This document shows positions 15,844-25,087 of a DNA stretch of 64,000 nt, one piece after another. The number at the start of each line of letters is the position of its first letter. Within the stretch, counting starts at the first letter, position 1. The position numbers were made by a program, and so were the translations under genes. The notes beneath the pieces were generated by a model, which did no database searches, was not told the DNA's origin, and saw nothing but the letters and a program-made list of their open reading frames with translations. The stretch is from an uncultured Chitinophagaceae bacterium. Lineage in GTDB: Bacteria > Bacteroidota > Bacteroidia > Chitinophagales > Chitinophagaceae. Where the stretch lies: positions 19,353 to 83,352 of the forward strand of contig CALMED010000030.1 in the NCBI GenBank assembly GCA_937862815.1, given 5' to 3'.

Positions 15844-17136
15844 TTATTTTTTACCGCGGCCGTAATCAAAAACCAGGTGACAGAAGGCCCGCACACCCAC
15901 ATCCAACTGGCTGTCGTCCACATAAAAATCGGGCGTATGATGTCCCGTGGCTTTGGCAGGATCGAGGCCTCTGGGCATACCCCCCAGGTTGAAGAAGAAG
16001 GCAGGGGCCTTCTCCCCGTAATACGAGAAATCCTCCGCACCGGTGGTCCAGGTACCTTCACCCACCTGCTCCATGCCGGCAGCCGCCACCAAAGAAGGAA
16101 GAGAAGCGCTTACCAGGTCGGGGGTATTATACGTAACCAGCGTTTTCGTATCAATCACCACCTCGGCTGTTGCACCATAAGCGGCTGCAATTTGTTCGGC
16201 GGTGCGGCGGATCCGCTGGTGTACATCGCGCTGCATGGCTCCGTCGAGCGTGCGGATGGTGCCGCTGAAACTTACTTCTTCGGGAATGATGTTCTCCCGC
16301 ACCCCGGCATTGAACTTGCCCACGGTGATGACCACGGGCGCCTTGGTGAGGTCCTGGCTGCGGCTCACAATGGTCTGCAGCCCGTTGATGATCTGCGCCG
16401 AAATCATAATGGGATCAATTCCGTTCCAGGGAGCCGAGCCGTGAGCGCCCTTGCCTTTCACTTTCACCGTAAACCAATCGCTGCTGGCCATGAACGAACC
16501 GCTCTTGTAACGGATTTTTCCCACTTCCAGTCCCGATGAAATGTGCAGCCCGAAAATGGCGTCCACTTTGGGATTCTCCATCACGCCTTCTTTCACCATC
16601 AGGGCGGCACCGCCTTCCTCATCGCCGGGAGGTCCTTCCTCCGCCGGCTGAAAAATGAACTTCACGGTTCCCGGCACATCTTTACGCATCGAGGCAAGTA
16701 CTTCGGCCGTACCCATCAGGATCGCCACATGGGTATCATGACCGCAGGCATGCATCACGGGTACCTGCTGACCAAGGTACTCGGCCACCACAGTGGATTT
16801 GAACGGAATGTCCACACGCTCCTTGATCGGGAGCCCGTCAATATCGGCCCGGAGGGCTACCACCGGACCCGGCTTACCGCCCTTGAGCAGGGCCACCACG
16901 CCCGTCTTCGCCACGCCGGTCTGCACCTCCAGTCCCAGCTTACGCAGGTGGCCGGCAATGTAGGCCATGGTCTGGAATTCCCGGTTGCCCAGCTCGGGAT
17001 GCTGGTGGATGTGCCGCCGCCATTCAATCACTTTTGGCAGCAGGGCACGGGATTTCTGTTCAATCTGCTGCTGGATGGTTTGTGAAGAGGCTGTTAAAGA
17101 TGTCAGAATAAGGAAGAAGATGAGTGATACACGCAT
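15844..17136 (-). CDS. Secreted M20-family amidohydrolase
   Basis: This 430-residue zinc amidohydrolase is of the M20D type (hippurate/IAA-amino-acid hydrolase-like), cleaving N-acyl amino acids. Motifs in order: RRHIHQHPELG, RADIDGLP, HACGHDTHVA with metal ligands, EEGPPGDEEGG with the general-base Glu, and GAEDFSYYG near the end. A dimerisation or lid domain occupies roughly residues 200-320. An N-terminal signal peptide (to about residue 18) places it in the periplasm, unusual for the better-known cytoplasmic members. Exact substrate unknown. Confidence 0.82.
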   Translation of the reverse strand: MRVSLIFFLILTSLTASSQTIQQQIEQKSRALLPKVIEWRRHIHQHPELGNREFQTMAYIAGHLRKLGLEVQTGVAKTGVVALLKGGKPGPVVALRADIDGLPIKERVDIPFKSTVVAEYLGQQVPVMHACGHDTHVAILMGTAEVLASMRKDVPGTVKFIFQPAEEGPPGDEEGGAALMVKEGVMENPKVDAIFGLHISSGLEVGKIRYKSGSFMASSDWFTVKVKGKGAHGSAPWNGIDPIMISAQIINGLQTIVSRSQDLTKAPVVITVGKFNAGVRENIIPEEVSFSGTIRTLDGAMQRDVHQRIRRTAEQIAAAYGATAEVVIDTKTLVTYNTPDLVSASLPSLVAAAGMEQVGEGTWTTGAEDFSYYGEKAPAFFFNLGGMPRGLDPAKATGHHTPDFYVDDSQLDVGVRAFCHLVFDYGRGKK

Positions 17137-17235
17137 GTGCAGTTTAATTTTGAGAACAAGTTAGGAGTTTTTTCCTGAGCGGTGCCGCCGCTGGTACCTG
17201 TTACAATGCTTACCATCATAAAAATAACCGGGCTT

Positions 17236-17748
17236 ATGAAATCAATTCTTTTTGCACTGCTGTTCGTCTTTGTTACTGGTGCAGGAGCTGTTGCTCAAAA
17301 AAACAAGTCGTATCCCTACTTCCTTAGTGTCGGTCCTGATTTATTGATCCCCGATGGGGAGTTCGATCTGACTCACAGCCCCGGAGTGGGCGCGACGGCC
17401 GAAATCGGCTGGCGTACCGGCCGCACACTGGCCCCGGTGGCCGGCTACAGCTGGTACAGTATACCCGGTAAAGCGGGAAGAAGCAGTTTAAATGCGCAGG
17501 TTGTGCGGGCCGGATTACGGGCCTACCTGGGCAACCTCTACCTTACCGGTGAAGCCGGCAACATGTTTCAATCGGGCTATGCCAATGGTAATGCATTCGT
17601 TTACATGCTGGGCGCCGGCGATGAAGTACGCCTGAGTAAACGCACCCGTCTCGATATCAGCGGCCGGTATGAATCGTTCAACGCGGTGCGCCGGGTAGGC
17701 ATTATTGGCGTACGGGCTGCCTTTACGTGGAAATGGGGTGCCAACTAA
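17236..17748 (+). CDS. Small outer-membrane beta-barrel protein
   Basis: This is a 170-residue protein with a signal peptide ending near residue 21 (GAVAQ). The remainder alternates short amphipathic strands (YFLSVGPDLLIP, VGATAEIGWRTG, VVRAGLRAYLG, LYLTGEAGNMF, RLDISGRYESF, VGIIGVRAAFTW), consistent with an eight-strand barrel ending in an aromatic residue near the C-terminus. ATG 17236 directly precedes the signal sequence; the longer frame would add 18 unrelated residues. Function unknown. Confidence 0.65.
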   Translation: MKSILFALLFVFVTGAGAVAQKNKSYPYFLSVGPDLLIPDGEFDLTHSPGVGATAEIGWRTGRTLAPVAGYSWYSIPGKAGRSSLNAQVVRAGLRAYLGNLYLTGEAGNMFQSGYANGNAFVYMLGAGDEVRLSKRTRLDISGRYESFNAVRRVGIIGVRAAFTWKWGAN

Positions 17749-17757
17749 CCGGCACGA

Positions 17758-18201
17758 TCATCGCTCCCAGAGAATCTTCCGCCCTTTCAGCAGGGCATTG
17801 TCGGTAAACTTGATGCGGGAAAGTTCTATCACCCAGATGGTTCCCCGGAAGAGGGTGGCAACCGGGTACTTGGAGAGATACTTCCGTTCCGCCTTCGCTT
17901 TTTCCGATCCTTCGGGTTTACGGAAAACTCCGCTGAACTGGATGCCGCGGATTTTCGTTTTTTCCAGTTTGTCGGGCAGAACGGTGCCGGCCACCTGGTT
18001 GTTACGAAGGGCATCTTCGATGTGCTGGGTGTCTTCGTCCGACTTAAACACAAGCAGGTTATCACCGGGCACAAAGGCATAGTAGCAGGAAGCGCAATAG
18101 GGCTTGTCGTTCACACTGGTGGCCATGGACAAAACAGTCTGTTCTTCCAGGAATTTTTCCATTCCGGGTTCCATGGGAGGGGAGACAGGGGATTCACTCA
18201 T
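17758..18201 (-). CDS. Pyridoxamine 5'-phosphate oxidase-fold protein
   Basis: This 147-residue protein is of the split-barrel FMN-binding superfamily. Typical elements are FLEEQTVLSMATSVNDKPYCASCYY, then DNLLVFKSDEDTQHIEDALRN and VAGTVLPD. It is shorter than true PdxH (about 215 residues) and lacks its C-terminal part, so it is probably a flavin or F420-type reductase relative of unknown substrate. It is convergent with the small barrel gene, nine bases apart. Confidence 0.72.
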   Translation of the reverse strand: MSESPVSPPMEPGMEKFLEEQTVLSMATSVNDKPYCASCYYAFVPGDNLLVFKSDEDTQHIEDALRNNQVAGTVLPDKLEKTKIRGIQFSGVFRKPEGSEKAKAERKYLSKYPVATLFRGTIWVIELSRIKFTDNALLKGRKILWER

Positions 18202-18296
18202 ATATGCAGATTGGAGGTAGTGATTAATCGGTTTGATGTTGATTTAAAGATAATGGATTTTCAGCAGCGGCACGGGAACAGGTATGGGCTGCGTAC

Positions 18297-19856
18297 TTAT
18301 TTGTATTCACCATAAACGGCCCGCAGTTCATCGGCTATTTCGCCCAGGGTGCATTTGTACTCCACGGCCTCAATGACAGCAGGCATCAGGTTCTCGCCGC
18401 TCACCGCACAATCGTTTACCCGTTGCAGGCATTGGTCCACTTTGGCCGCATCGCGGTTGTTCCGCAATTCCCGCAGCTTTTCGGTCTGCAATTGACGGAT
18501 GCTGTCATCAATCCGGAACACCGGAGGAGCATGTTCTTCCTGTAGCTGGAATTTATTGACGCCCACAATGATTTTCGACTGGTCTTCAATCTGTCGTTGG
18601 TACTCATAGGCACTGCGGGCAATTTCATCCTGGATAAAACCCTGTTCAATGGCACTTACACTGCCGCCCATGGCGTCAATGCGTGCCAGTAATTCGTCTG
18701 CTTTCTGTTCGATTTCCTGTGTGAGCGCTTCCACGTAGTAACTGCCGGCCAAAGGATCCACGGTGTCGGCAGCACCGCTTTCAAAGGCCACAATCTGTTG
18801 GGTGCGCAGGGCAATGCGGGCGGCTTCCTCGGTGGGCAAACTCAGCGCTTCGTCGTACCCGTTGGTATGAAGCGATTGGGTGCCGCCCAATACCGCCGCA
18901 AGCGATTGTACCGTTACACGGGAAATATTATTCAGGGGTTGCTGTGCCGTGAGGGTACTGCCGCCTGTCTGCGTATGAAAGCGCAGCATCATGGCCTTGG
19001 GATCCCTGGCGCCCAGCTGTTGCATCATACGGGCCCACATGCGGCGGGCGGCGCGGAACTTCGCCACTTCTTCAAACAGGTTGTTATGGGCATTAAAGAA
19101 AAACGAAAGACGTTTGCCAAATACATCAATGTTCAGACCTTTTGCCAACGCTGCTTCCACATAGGCCTTGCCGTTTGCGAGTGTAAAAGCCACTTCCTGC
19201 ACCGCCGTGCTGCCGGCTTCGCGGATGTGGTAGCCCGAAATTGAGATGGTGTTCCACCGGGGCAGTTCCCTGCTGCACCACTCGAATATATCGGTGATGA
19301 TGCGCATGCTGGGCTTGGGAGGATATATGTAAGTACCCCGGGCAGCGTATTCTTTCAGGATATCGTTCTGGATGGTACCGGCAATTTTATTCAGGTCGGC
19401 ACCCTGTTGCTTCGCTAACGCCACATAAAAAGCGAGAAGAATGTAACCGGTGGCGTTGATGGTCATGGACGTGGATACCTGCTCCAGCTGAATCCCCTTG
19501 AAGAGCGTTTGCATGTCTTCAATCGAATCAATGGCCACACCCACTTTGCCCACTTCCCCTTCGCTAAGCGGATGGTCGCTGTCGTACCCGATCTGGGTGG
19601 GCAGGTCAAAGGCCACACTCAGCCCCATCACTCCCTGGCTCAACAGGTAATGGTAGCGCTTGTTACTTTCTTCCGCCGTGGAAAAGCCGGCATACTGCCG
19701 CATGGTCCAGAGCTTGCCCCGGTACATGTCGGGTTGCACCCCACGGGTGAAGGGAAAGGCGCCGGGCGCTTCCGGAGCACCGGCAGGCAGATCGCCGGGT
19801 GTATAGACGGGCTTGACTTCAATGCCGGAGTCGGTAAAACGCTTGGTATCGTCCAT
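18297..19856 (-). CDS. Acyl-CoA mutase large subunit, methylmalonyl-CoA mutase family
   Basis: This 519-residue TIM-barrel catalytic subunit is of the adenosylcobalamin-dependent acyl-CoA mutases. The motif [13 protein letters not shown] carries the active-site Tyr typical of methylmalonyl-CoA mutase; isobutyryl- and 2-hydroxyisobutyryl-CoA mutases differ there. [15 protein letters not shown] and [14 protein letters not shown] follow. There is no C-terminal B12-binding domain, so a separate small subunit of about 130 residues is needed and is not in this window. ATG 19856 fits family starts; the longer frame adds 28 unrelated residues. Likely role is propionate or branched-chain acid metabolism. 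Confidence 0.82.
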   Translation of the reverse strand: MDDTKRFTDSGIEVKPVYTPGDLPAGAPEAPGAFPFTRGVQPDMYRGKLWTMRQYAGFSTAEESNKRYHYLLSQGVMGLSVAFDLPTQIGYDSDHPLSEGEVGKVGVAIDSIEDMQTLFKGIQLEQVSTSMTINATGYILLAFYVALAKQQGADLNKIAGTIQNDILKEYAARGTYIYPPKPSMRIITDIFEWCSRELPRWNTISISGYHIREAGSTAVQEVAFTLANGKAYVEAALAKGLNIDVFGKRLSFFFNAHNNLFEEVAKFRAARRMWARMMQQLGARDPKAMMLRFHTQTGGSTLTAQQPLNNISRVTVQSLAAVLGGTQSLHTNGYDEALSLPTEEAARIALRTQQIVAFESGAADTVDPLAGSYYVEALTQEIEQKADELLARIDAMGGSVSAIEQGFIQDEIARSAYEYQRQIEDQSKIIVGVNKFQLQEEHAPPVFRIDDSIRQLQTEKLRELRNNRDAAKVDQCLQRVNDCAVSGENLMPAVIEAVEYKCTLGEIADELRAVYGEYK

Positions 19857-19939
19857 AACAGTTCGGTTTGTAGATGCGAAAATGCGTTCTTTTGGCGAAC
19901 AATGGGAGGGGGTTGCATCATGCAACCGGGTGATCATCA

Positions 19940-20500
19940 TTAGCCCAGCATCAGCTGCCGGGCTTCCTGGTTCAACAGGCCCGCCACGATGGGTTGCAGG
20001 TCGGTATGCGCTTCATGGGTGAGCAGTTCACCGATCTTTTTACCCAGCGCGGTGCCCGGGGCATCGGTGGGAAGCATACCCGCCACCTGCTGTACAATGA
20101 ACAGGTGCTGCTCCTTCAGGTTTTTAATGCCATCCCAGGCACGGGACGAAACATAGATCTGCTGGCTCAGGTTGTATTCAAATTCCGCCTTGATCGTCTG
20201 CACCAGCTGGTCACGCAGCTGCGCCACCGTCAGCTCCTGCAGGGGAAACCGGCCCAGCAGGGAGGGGAGGGCCAGTCGTTCGCACAGGATGATCAACCGT
20301 TCGTAAGCCTGTAATTGCAGGCGGCGGATTTCGGGGTTGGACGATGCGGGCACAGCCGTGGCAGGTACCGCAGCGGTACCCCCGGTTGGCTGCTTTTGCT
20401 CCGATAATAGTTCCTGCCTTCCCTTGATACGCATGTACCATCCGATAAAGAAGAACAAGACAGCAAAACCAATGGCGAGATAGAGGTATAGATAGTCCAT
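19940..20500 (-). CDS. Conserved membrane-anchored protein of unknown function
   Basis: This 186-residue protein has one N-terminal membrane helix (residues 3-23) followed by basic residues, a low-complexity Pro/Ala/Thr linker (about 35-55) and a mostly helical cytoplasmic domain ([41 protein letters not shown]). It resembles a Bacteroidota-restricted family often found beside mutase large subunits, but I cannot name a function. ATG 20500 is chosen over an upstream GTG because the membrane helix follows at once. It lies 83 bases upstream of the mutase gene on the same strand. Confidence 0.6.
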   Translation of the reverse strand: MDYLYLYLAIGFAVLFFFIGWYMRIKGRQELLSEQKQPTGGTAAVPATAVPASSNPEIRRLQLQAYERLIILCERLALPSLLGRFPLQELTVAQLRDQLVQTIKAEFEYNLSQQIYVSSRAWDGIKNLKEQHLFIVQQVAGMLPTDAPGTALGKKIGELLTHEAHTDLQPIVAGLLNQEARQLMLG

Positions 20501-20579
20501 ATACAGGTGATGCACAAAAATAGGTGTTTGAGCCCAAGCGGAGGCGTAAACAAATCCCCGTTCCGTCTTGTTTCTTTCT

Positions 20580-20587
20580 TAATTTTG
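20580..20587 (+). promoter_or_regulatory. -7 promoter box for the A-type carrier gene
   Basis: TAATTTTG is an exact -7 match ending seven bases before ATG 20595 and 13 before ATG 20601. The transcript would therefore be leaderless or nearly so. Confidence 0.55.
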
Positions 20588-20594
20588 CAACTTC

Positions 20595-20939
20595 ATGCAC
20601 ATGGAAACCTTTACACAGATACCCGTCAGCTTTACTGCCTCCGCCATAGCGGAAATCAAGCGCCTTTACCAGCAGCAACCGGCCAACCGCTACCTGCGGG
20701 TGGGCGCGAAAGGGGGTGGCTGCTCGGGTCTCACGTACGTGCTTGACTTTGATGAAAGAAAAGAGCAGGACGAAACCTTCGACATAGCGGGCATTCCCTG
20801 CGTGATGGAAAAATCCCACGGACTTTACCTCATGGGTATGGAAATTGACTGGGATAATGGTCTCAGCAACCGGGGATTCACCTTCAGCAACCCCAACGCT
20901 TCCAAGACCTGCGGATGCGGCACCAGCTTCGCTGTTTAA
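20595..20939 (+). CDS. Iron-sulfur cluster A-type carrier, HesB/IscA family
   Basis: This 114-residue protein holds the three cluster-ligand cysteines of A-type carriers: Cys43 in GGGCSG, and Cys106 and Cys108 in KTCGCGTSF. It would accept and pass on Fe-S clusters to apo-enzymes; the lipoyl synthase encoded about 16 kb away is an example of a client class. No isc or suf genes are adjacent. Two in-frame ATGs six bases apart (20595, 20601) are both possible. Confidence 0.88.
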   Translation: MHMETFTQIPVSFTASAIAEIKRLYQQQPANRYLRVGAKGGGCSGLTYVLDFDERKEQDETFDIAGIPCVMEKSHGLYLMGMEIDWDNGLSNRGFTFSNPNASKTCGCGTSFAV

Positions 20940-21017
20940 TCCTCAATTTACAGGATACCCACCTCCGGGTATTGGAGAACGGTCGGAATAGTTGTAACTC
21001 GCAGTAAAATCTGTGAT

Positions 21018-21896
21018 ATGTACAAACCATTCTTATCCCTTTTGCTGTTATTCGTCTTTACGCAGGCCGCCACCGCTCAGAAAAACCCCGCCGCCGTTAA
21101 TGCCATCATGGGCAGTACCGGCGAACCCGAACGCCCGGGGAAAGGGGGAGCCGCCGCTACCGGCCGCGAATTTCTGCGGATCACCATTCCCGAAGGCGGG
21201 GCCAACGGCGCATCGGTGGTGTACCATCCCCGCGAAAAACTCTATTACGCCGCCCAGGCCGGCAACGCGGAATTTCCTCTCATTATATTTGATGAATCGG
21301 GAAAAATCGTATCGGAAACAGGCCAGGCCACATTGATAGACGTACGCGGCCTCTGGTACAACCCCCGCACCAAACAAATTGAAGGAAACGGGTACAAAGA
21401 ATTCGGGTGGTTCAACTACAGCCTCAACCGGAAAGGATTGCCCGAAAAAATCAATAACACGAAAGAAGGGCGCTTCCAGCCCGACGACCACAGTGCCGGT
21501 GTGCTCAATACACAAGACAATGAAGTGCTGTTCCTATCTGGCACCACCATCATTGTATACAACACCAACGGTACCCCTGCCAACCGAACCATCAAGCTGA
21601 AAATCGGATCCCGCAGCAACGCAGACGGACCGGGAGTGGACCAGGCAGCCTTTGAAAATGATTACAACTACCGGTCCATTATTTATACCGAGCGGAAAGG
21701 CGCTGAAATCGGCTTTTTGAACATCACGAAAAAGCAGGTGGAACTCTACGATATCAAAACGGGCTATCTTACGCAAACCATCAGTCTGCCGCTTGATTTT
21801 GTTCCGGAAGGTTATTTCAATTTTTCGTTCAGCAACGATACGTACTGGGTGTTTAACAAGACCACCCGCGAATGGATTGGCTACCGGGCGAAATAA
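21018..21896 (+). CDS. Secreted protein of unknown function
   Basis: This 292-residue protein has a signal peptide (to about residue 20). A glycine-rich segment precedes a body of repeated strand pairs that look like propeller blades (SVVYHPREKLYYAAQAG, PLIIFDESGKIVSETG, DVRGLWYNPRTKQIEGNGY, VLNTQDNEVLFLSGTTIIVYN, YWVFNKTTREWIGY). I do not recognise the family. The downstream hairpin at 21919-21946 terminates it. It is probably periplasmic. Confidence 0.62.
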   Translation: MYKPFLSLLLLFVFTQAATAQKNPAAVNAIMGSTGEPERPGKGGAAATGREFLRITIPEGGANGASVVYHPREKLYYAAQAGNAEFPLIIFDESGKIVSETGQATLIDVRGLWYNPRTKQIEGNGYKEFGWFNYSLNRKGLPEKINNTKEGRFQPDDHSAGVLNTQDNEVLFLSGTTIIVYNTNGTPANRTIKLKIGSRSNADGPGVDQAAFENDYNYRSIIYTERKGAEIGFLNITKKQVELYDIKTGYLTQTISLPLDFVPEGYFNFSFSNDTYWVFNKTTREWIGYRAK

Positions 21897-21918
21897 ACAA
21901 CCGGCACCCTGTAACGAG

Positions 21919-21946
21919 AAAGCCCTCCGCAAACGCAGAGGGCTTT
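21919..21946. terminator. Terminator shared by convergent genes
   Basis: AAAGCCCTC (21919-21927) pairs perfectly with GAGGGCTTT (21938-21946) around a 10-base loop, with T-rich sequence on the plus side and A-rich on the other. It lies between the plus-strand secreted protein gene and minus-strand secDF and may serve both. Confidence 0.75.
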
Positions 21947-21966
21947 CTTGTTTATTCTTGAGAATC

Positions 21967-24951
21967 TTAGCTGATCGAGTGACGGGCGCGGGCCAGGGTT
22001 TTGTCTTTCTCCGGTTCGCCCAGGGGCTTGTCTTTGGCGAAATCAACAAGAACGGGGGCCGCCACAAAAATGGAGGAATAAGTGCCCACCGCTACACCAA
22101 TCAGCATCGCAAAGGCGAAGCCACGGGTAACTTCCCCGCCAAAGATGAAGAGGATCAGAATGGTGAGGAACACCGTCAGCGAAGTCATGATGGTACGCGA
22201 CAGCGTATCGTTGATGGCTTTATTGATGATGGTGGTTTTGTCTTTGCCAAATAGCTGCCGGCTGTATTCACGCACACGGTCAAAAACGATCACGGTATCG
22301 TTGATGGAGAAACCGATCACCGTAAGGATGGCCGCAATGAAATGCTGGTCAATCTCCAGCGAGAACGGCACGATGTTGCGGAAGAAGGAGAACACCGCAA
22401 GGGTTACCAATACGTCGTGCAGCAAGGCAACAATGGTGCCGAGCGAAAAACGCCAGTCGCGGAACCGCATGAAAATATAGAGGGTGATTGCCAGCAGCGA
22501 AATGATGGTGGCCCACATGGCACCCCGCTTCAGGTCATCGGAGATCGTGGGAAGTACTTTTTGGGAACTCTGCTTGTATGCAGTTTTATACTGTTCAAAC
22601 GTAGTACCGGCCGGGAAATAAGGAGCAAGACCTTCAAACAACTTCGCTTCAACCAGCGAGTCGACCTCCATTCCGGGTTCGTCAATCAGGTAGTCGGTGG
22701 TGATGTTCAGCTGTTTGCTGCTGCCCACCGTTTTGATCACCGGGTATTTACCGAACTGCTTCTGCAGCGCACCACGTACCTCGTCGTTACGCATTGCCTG
22801 GTCAAAGGCTATGGTGTAACTGCGACCGCCTTTAAACTCGACCCCATAGTCGAATCCGTTAAAGAACGAACCGATGCCGAGGAGGAGCACAAACACCGAG
22901 GCCATATATGCATATTTCCGGTATTCGATGAATTTATAAGCGGCATGCTTGAATACTTTGCGGGAAACGGAGGTGAAATATTCAAAGTGACGCTTCTTGT
23001 TGGTCCAGAAATCAGTAATCAGGCGGGATACCAGGATGCCGCAGAACATACTCAGGAACAAACCGATGATCTGCGTGGTGGCAAAGCCCAACACCGGACC
23101 CAGACCAAAGTAAAACAGAATAAAGGCGGTGAGCAGGGAGGTAACATGAGCGTCGAGTACCGGTGCCAGCGAGCGGCGGTAACCGTCTTCCACTGCCAGC
23201 TGGTAGCCTTTGCCTTTGGTGAGTTCTTCTTTGATCCGCTCAAAAATAATTACGTTGGTATCCACCGCCATACCAATGGTGAGCACCAGGGCTGCAATAC
23301 CAGGAGCCGTAAGGGTGGCGCCCAGTGAACTGAGAATACCTATGGTGAACAAGAGGTTCAGAATGAGCGCAATGTTGGCTACCCAGCCGCTGGTGTTGTA
23401 GTACACCAGCATCAATGTGAAGATGATCAGGAATGAAATCAGGAACGCCATGCTGCCGCCACGGATGGCCTCGGCACCCAGGGTGGGACCTACCACCTGC
23501 TCCTGCACAATGCGGGCAGGAGCAGGGAGCTTACCGGTTTTGAGAATGGCCGCCAGGTCCTGCGCCTCCTGGATGGAAAAACTGCCGGAAATCACCGAGT
23601 TACCGCCGGAGATGGCCTGGTTAACCCGGGGAGCAGAATAAACATAATTATCAAGTACGATGGCCACAGCCTTGCCCACATTGTCGCCTGTGAGCTTTTC
23701 CCATAGGCGGGAACCTTTGTTGTCCATACCCATGGTCACCTGTACTTCACCGTTGCGGCTGTCTACATCCTGCCCGGCTGCAATCACCGATTCACCGCTG
23801 AGCTTGGGTTTGTCGGTACCCGCTATGGTGCGGATGACAAACACCTCCATCAGGCTTTCATCGTTTTTATTCTTAACGGGTTTGGCGCCAAAGTAGAAAC
23901 GGAGGGTGGATGGCAATACCGACTTCACCACATCCAGCTGGGCGTATTGTGAAAATTTAGCTGTGTCGCGTACAAACACAAAACCAAGGGTGGCAAGGGA
24001 ACTGGGCTGCACTGTTCCGCCCGGTGCCTGCAACAGGCTGGTAAAGGCATTGTCGTTGCCGGCAGCACCGGGAAGGGTGGGCGTTACGGCCGAATCAGCG
24101 GCCGGCTGTATGCCGTTGAGGTAATCCTTCAGGCGGGCATCCAGTGGCTGGATGTATTGCATGAAAAAGTTCTGGTCAACGGTGTAGGTTTCCCAGAACT
24201 CGAGGTTGGCCGTGGCCTGCAGGTACTTACGTACCCGCTCAGGGTTATCAATGCCCGCTAATTCCACGGTGATAATGCCCTTGGTCTGATCGAGGTTGAT
24301 ATTGGGTTGCGCCACGCCAAACTGATCAATACGGGCACTGAGGCGGTCAAACGTGCGCTTCACAGCCTGGTCGGCTTCCGTCCGGATCACATCCAGTACC
24401 TCCGCGTCGGAAGAAGTAACTTTAATGGCGCTGTTTTGGGTACCGGCAAACAAACCGGCCAGTTTACCCCCCGGATTCACTTCCTGGAAAGCATCCCGGA
24501 AAAGGGTGATGAAGTCGGCATCGCTGTTGGCTCTTTTCTGAATCGCCCGGGCAAGTGCCTTGTTGAGAATCGTATCCTTGGGATTGTTACTCATGGAGCG
24601 CACCAGGCCATCCAGTCCCACTTCCAGGGTTACGGCCATACCGCCCTGCAGATCCAGTCCCAGGTTCAGCTCCCGCTCCACCGCCTTCTGATAACTCAGC
24701 TTGGAGTAGAGGATGGGCACGTTCATGATCTGCTTTTCCTTCAGGCTGTCAATCAAACGGCGGTAGATCGCGTTGTAGGCGGAATCCTGCACTGCCTTTG
24801 GCTCTGCGCCGAAGGTATTCTTCACTATCCGCTGCGCCTTGCCTTTCTGATTGCTTTCAAAATTGTTTACAATCCAGGTAAAACTTAACTGGTAAAGTGA
24901 GATCAGTATGAGCGCAATCGTGAAAAACCTTACCAAACCTTTCAGTGCCAT
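21967..24951 (-). CDS. secDF: Protein translocase SecDF fusion
   Basis: This 994-residue fusion of SecD and SecF, the proton-driven accessory complex of Sec translocation, is typical of Bacteroidota. SecD features: an N-terminal helix, GLDLQGGMAV near residue 98, a large periplasmic domain, and GMAVDTNVIIFERIKEE in helix 4. SecF features: GFDYGVEFKGGRS near 690 and GFSINDTVIVFDRVRE near the end. Twelve membrane helices are expected. A TATCTTTG box upstream (minus strand) gives a promoter. secG is encoded about 18 kb away. Confidence 0.92.
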   Translation of the reverse strand: MALKGLVRFFTIALILISLYQLSFTWIVNNFESNQKGKAQRIVKNTFGAEPKAVQDSAYNAIYRRLIDSLKEKQIMNVPILYSKLSYQKAVERELNLGLDLQGGMAVTLEVGLDGLVRSMSNNPKDTILNKALARAIQKRANSDADFITLFRDAFQEVNPGGKLAGLFAGTQNSAIKVTSSDAEVLDVIRTEADQAVKRTFDRLSARIDQFGVAQPNINLDQTKGIITVELAGIDNPERVRKYLQATANLEFWETYTVDQNFFMQYIQPLDARLKDYLNGIQPAADSAVTPTLPGAAGNDNAFTSLLQAPGGTVQPSSLATLGFVFVRDTAKFSQYAQLDVVKSVLPSTLRFYFGAKPVKNKNDESLMEVFVIRTIAGTDKPKLSGESVIAAGQDVDSRNGEVQVTMGMDNKGSRLWEKLTGDNVGKAVAIVLDNYVYSAPRVNQAISGGNSVISGSFSIQEAQDLAAILKTGKLPAPARIVQEQVVGPTLGAEAIRGGSMAFLISFLIIFTLMLVYYNTSGWVANIALILNLLFTIGILSSLGATLTAPGIAALVLTIGMAVDTNVIIFERIKEELTKGKGYQLAVEDGYRRSLAPVLDAHVTSLLTAFILFYFGLGPVLGFATTQIIGLFLSMFCGILVSRLITDFWTNKKRHFEYFTSVSRKVFKHAAYKFIEYRKYAYMASVFVLLLGIGSFFNGFDYGVEFKGGRSYTIAFDQAMRNDEVRGALQKQFGKYPVIKTVGSSKQLNITTDYLIDEPGMEVDSLVEAKLFEGLAPYFPAGTTFEQYKTAYKQSSQKVLPTISDDLKRGAMWATIISLLAITLYIFMRFRDWRFSLGTIVALLHDVLVTLAVFSFFRNIVPFSLEIDQHFIAAILTVIGFSINDTVIVFDRVREYSRQLFGKDKTTIINKAINDTLSRTIMTSLTVFLTILILFIFGGEVTRGFAFAMLIGVAVGTYSSIFVAAPVLVDFAKDKPLGEPEKDKTLARARHSIS

Positions 24952-24988
24952 AGTTTTGTTAATTAGGGTTGTATTTTTTTAAGGACGG

Positions 24989-24996
24989 CAAAGATA
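24989..24996 (-). promoter_or_regulatory. -7 promoter box for secDF
   Basis: Read on the minus strand this is TATCTTTG, an exact match to TAnnTTTG, 37 bases upstream of the secDF start. Confidence 0.5.
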
Positions 24997-25076
24997 GGGG
25001 ATTCGGGCTGAAACCCAACCGGGCAGGGACTTCCGGAATGATGATTTTTCCGGTGACAGGAACCCGCCTTAATTGC

Positions 25077-25084
25077 TACTTTTG
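25077..25084 (+). promoter_or_regulatory. -7 promoter box for the serine hydrolase gene
   Basis: TACTTTTG is an exact -7 match and ends only three bases before ATG 25088. Transcription would start at or near the A of the ATG, implying a leaderless mRNA if the box is used. Confidence 0.45.
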
Positions 25085-25087
25085 AAC

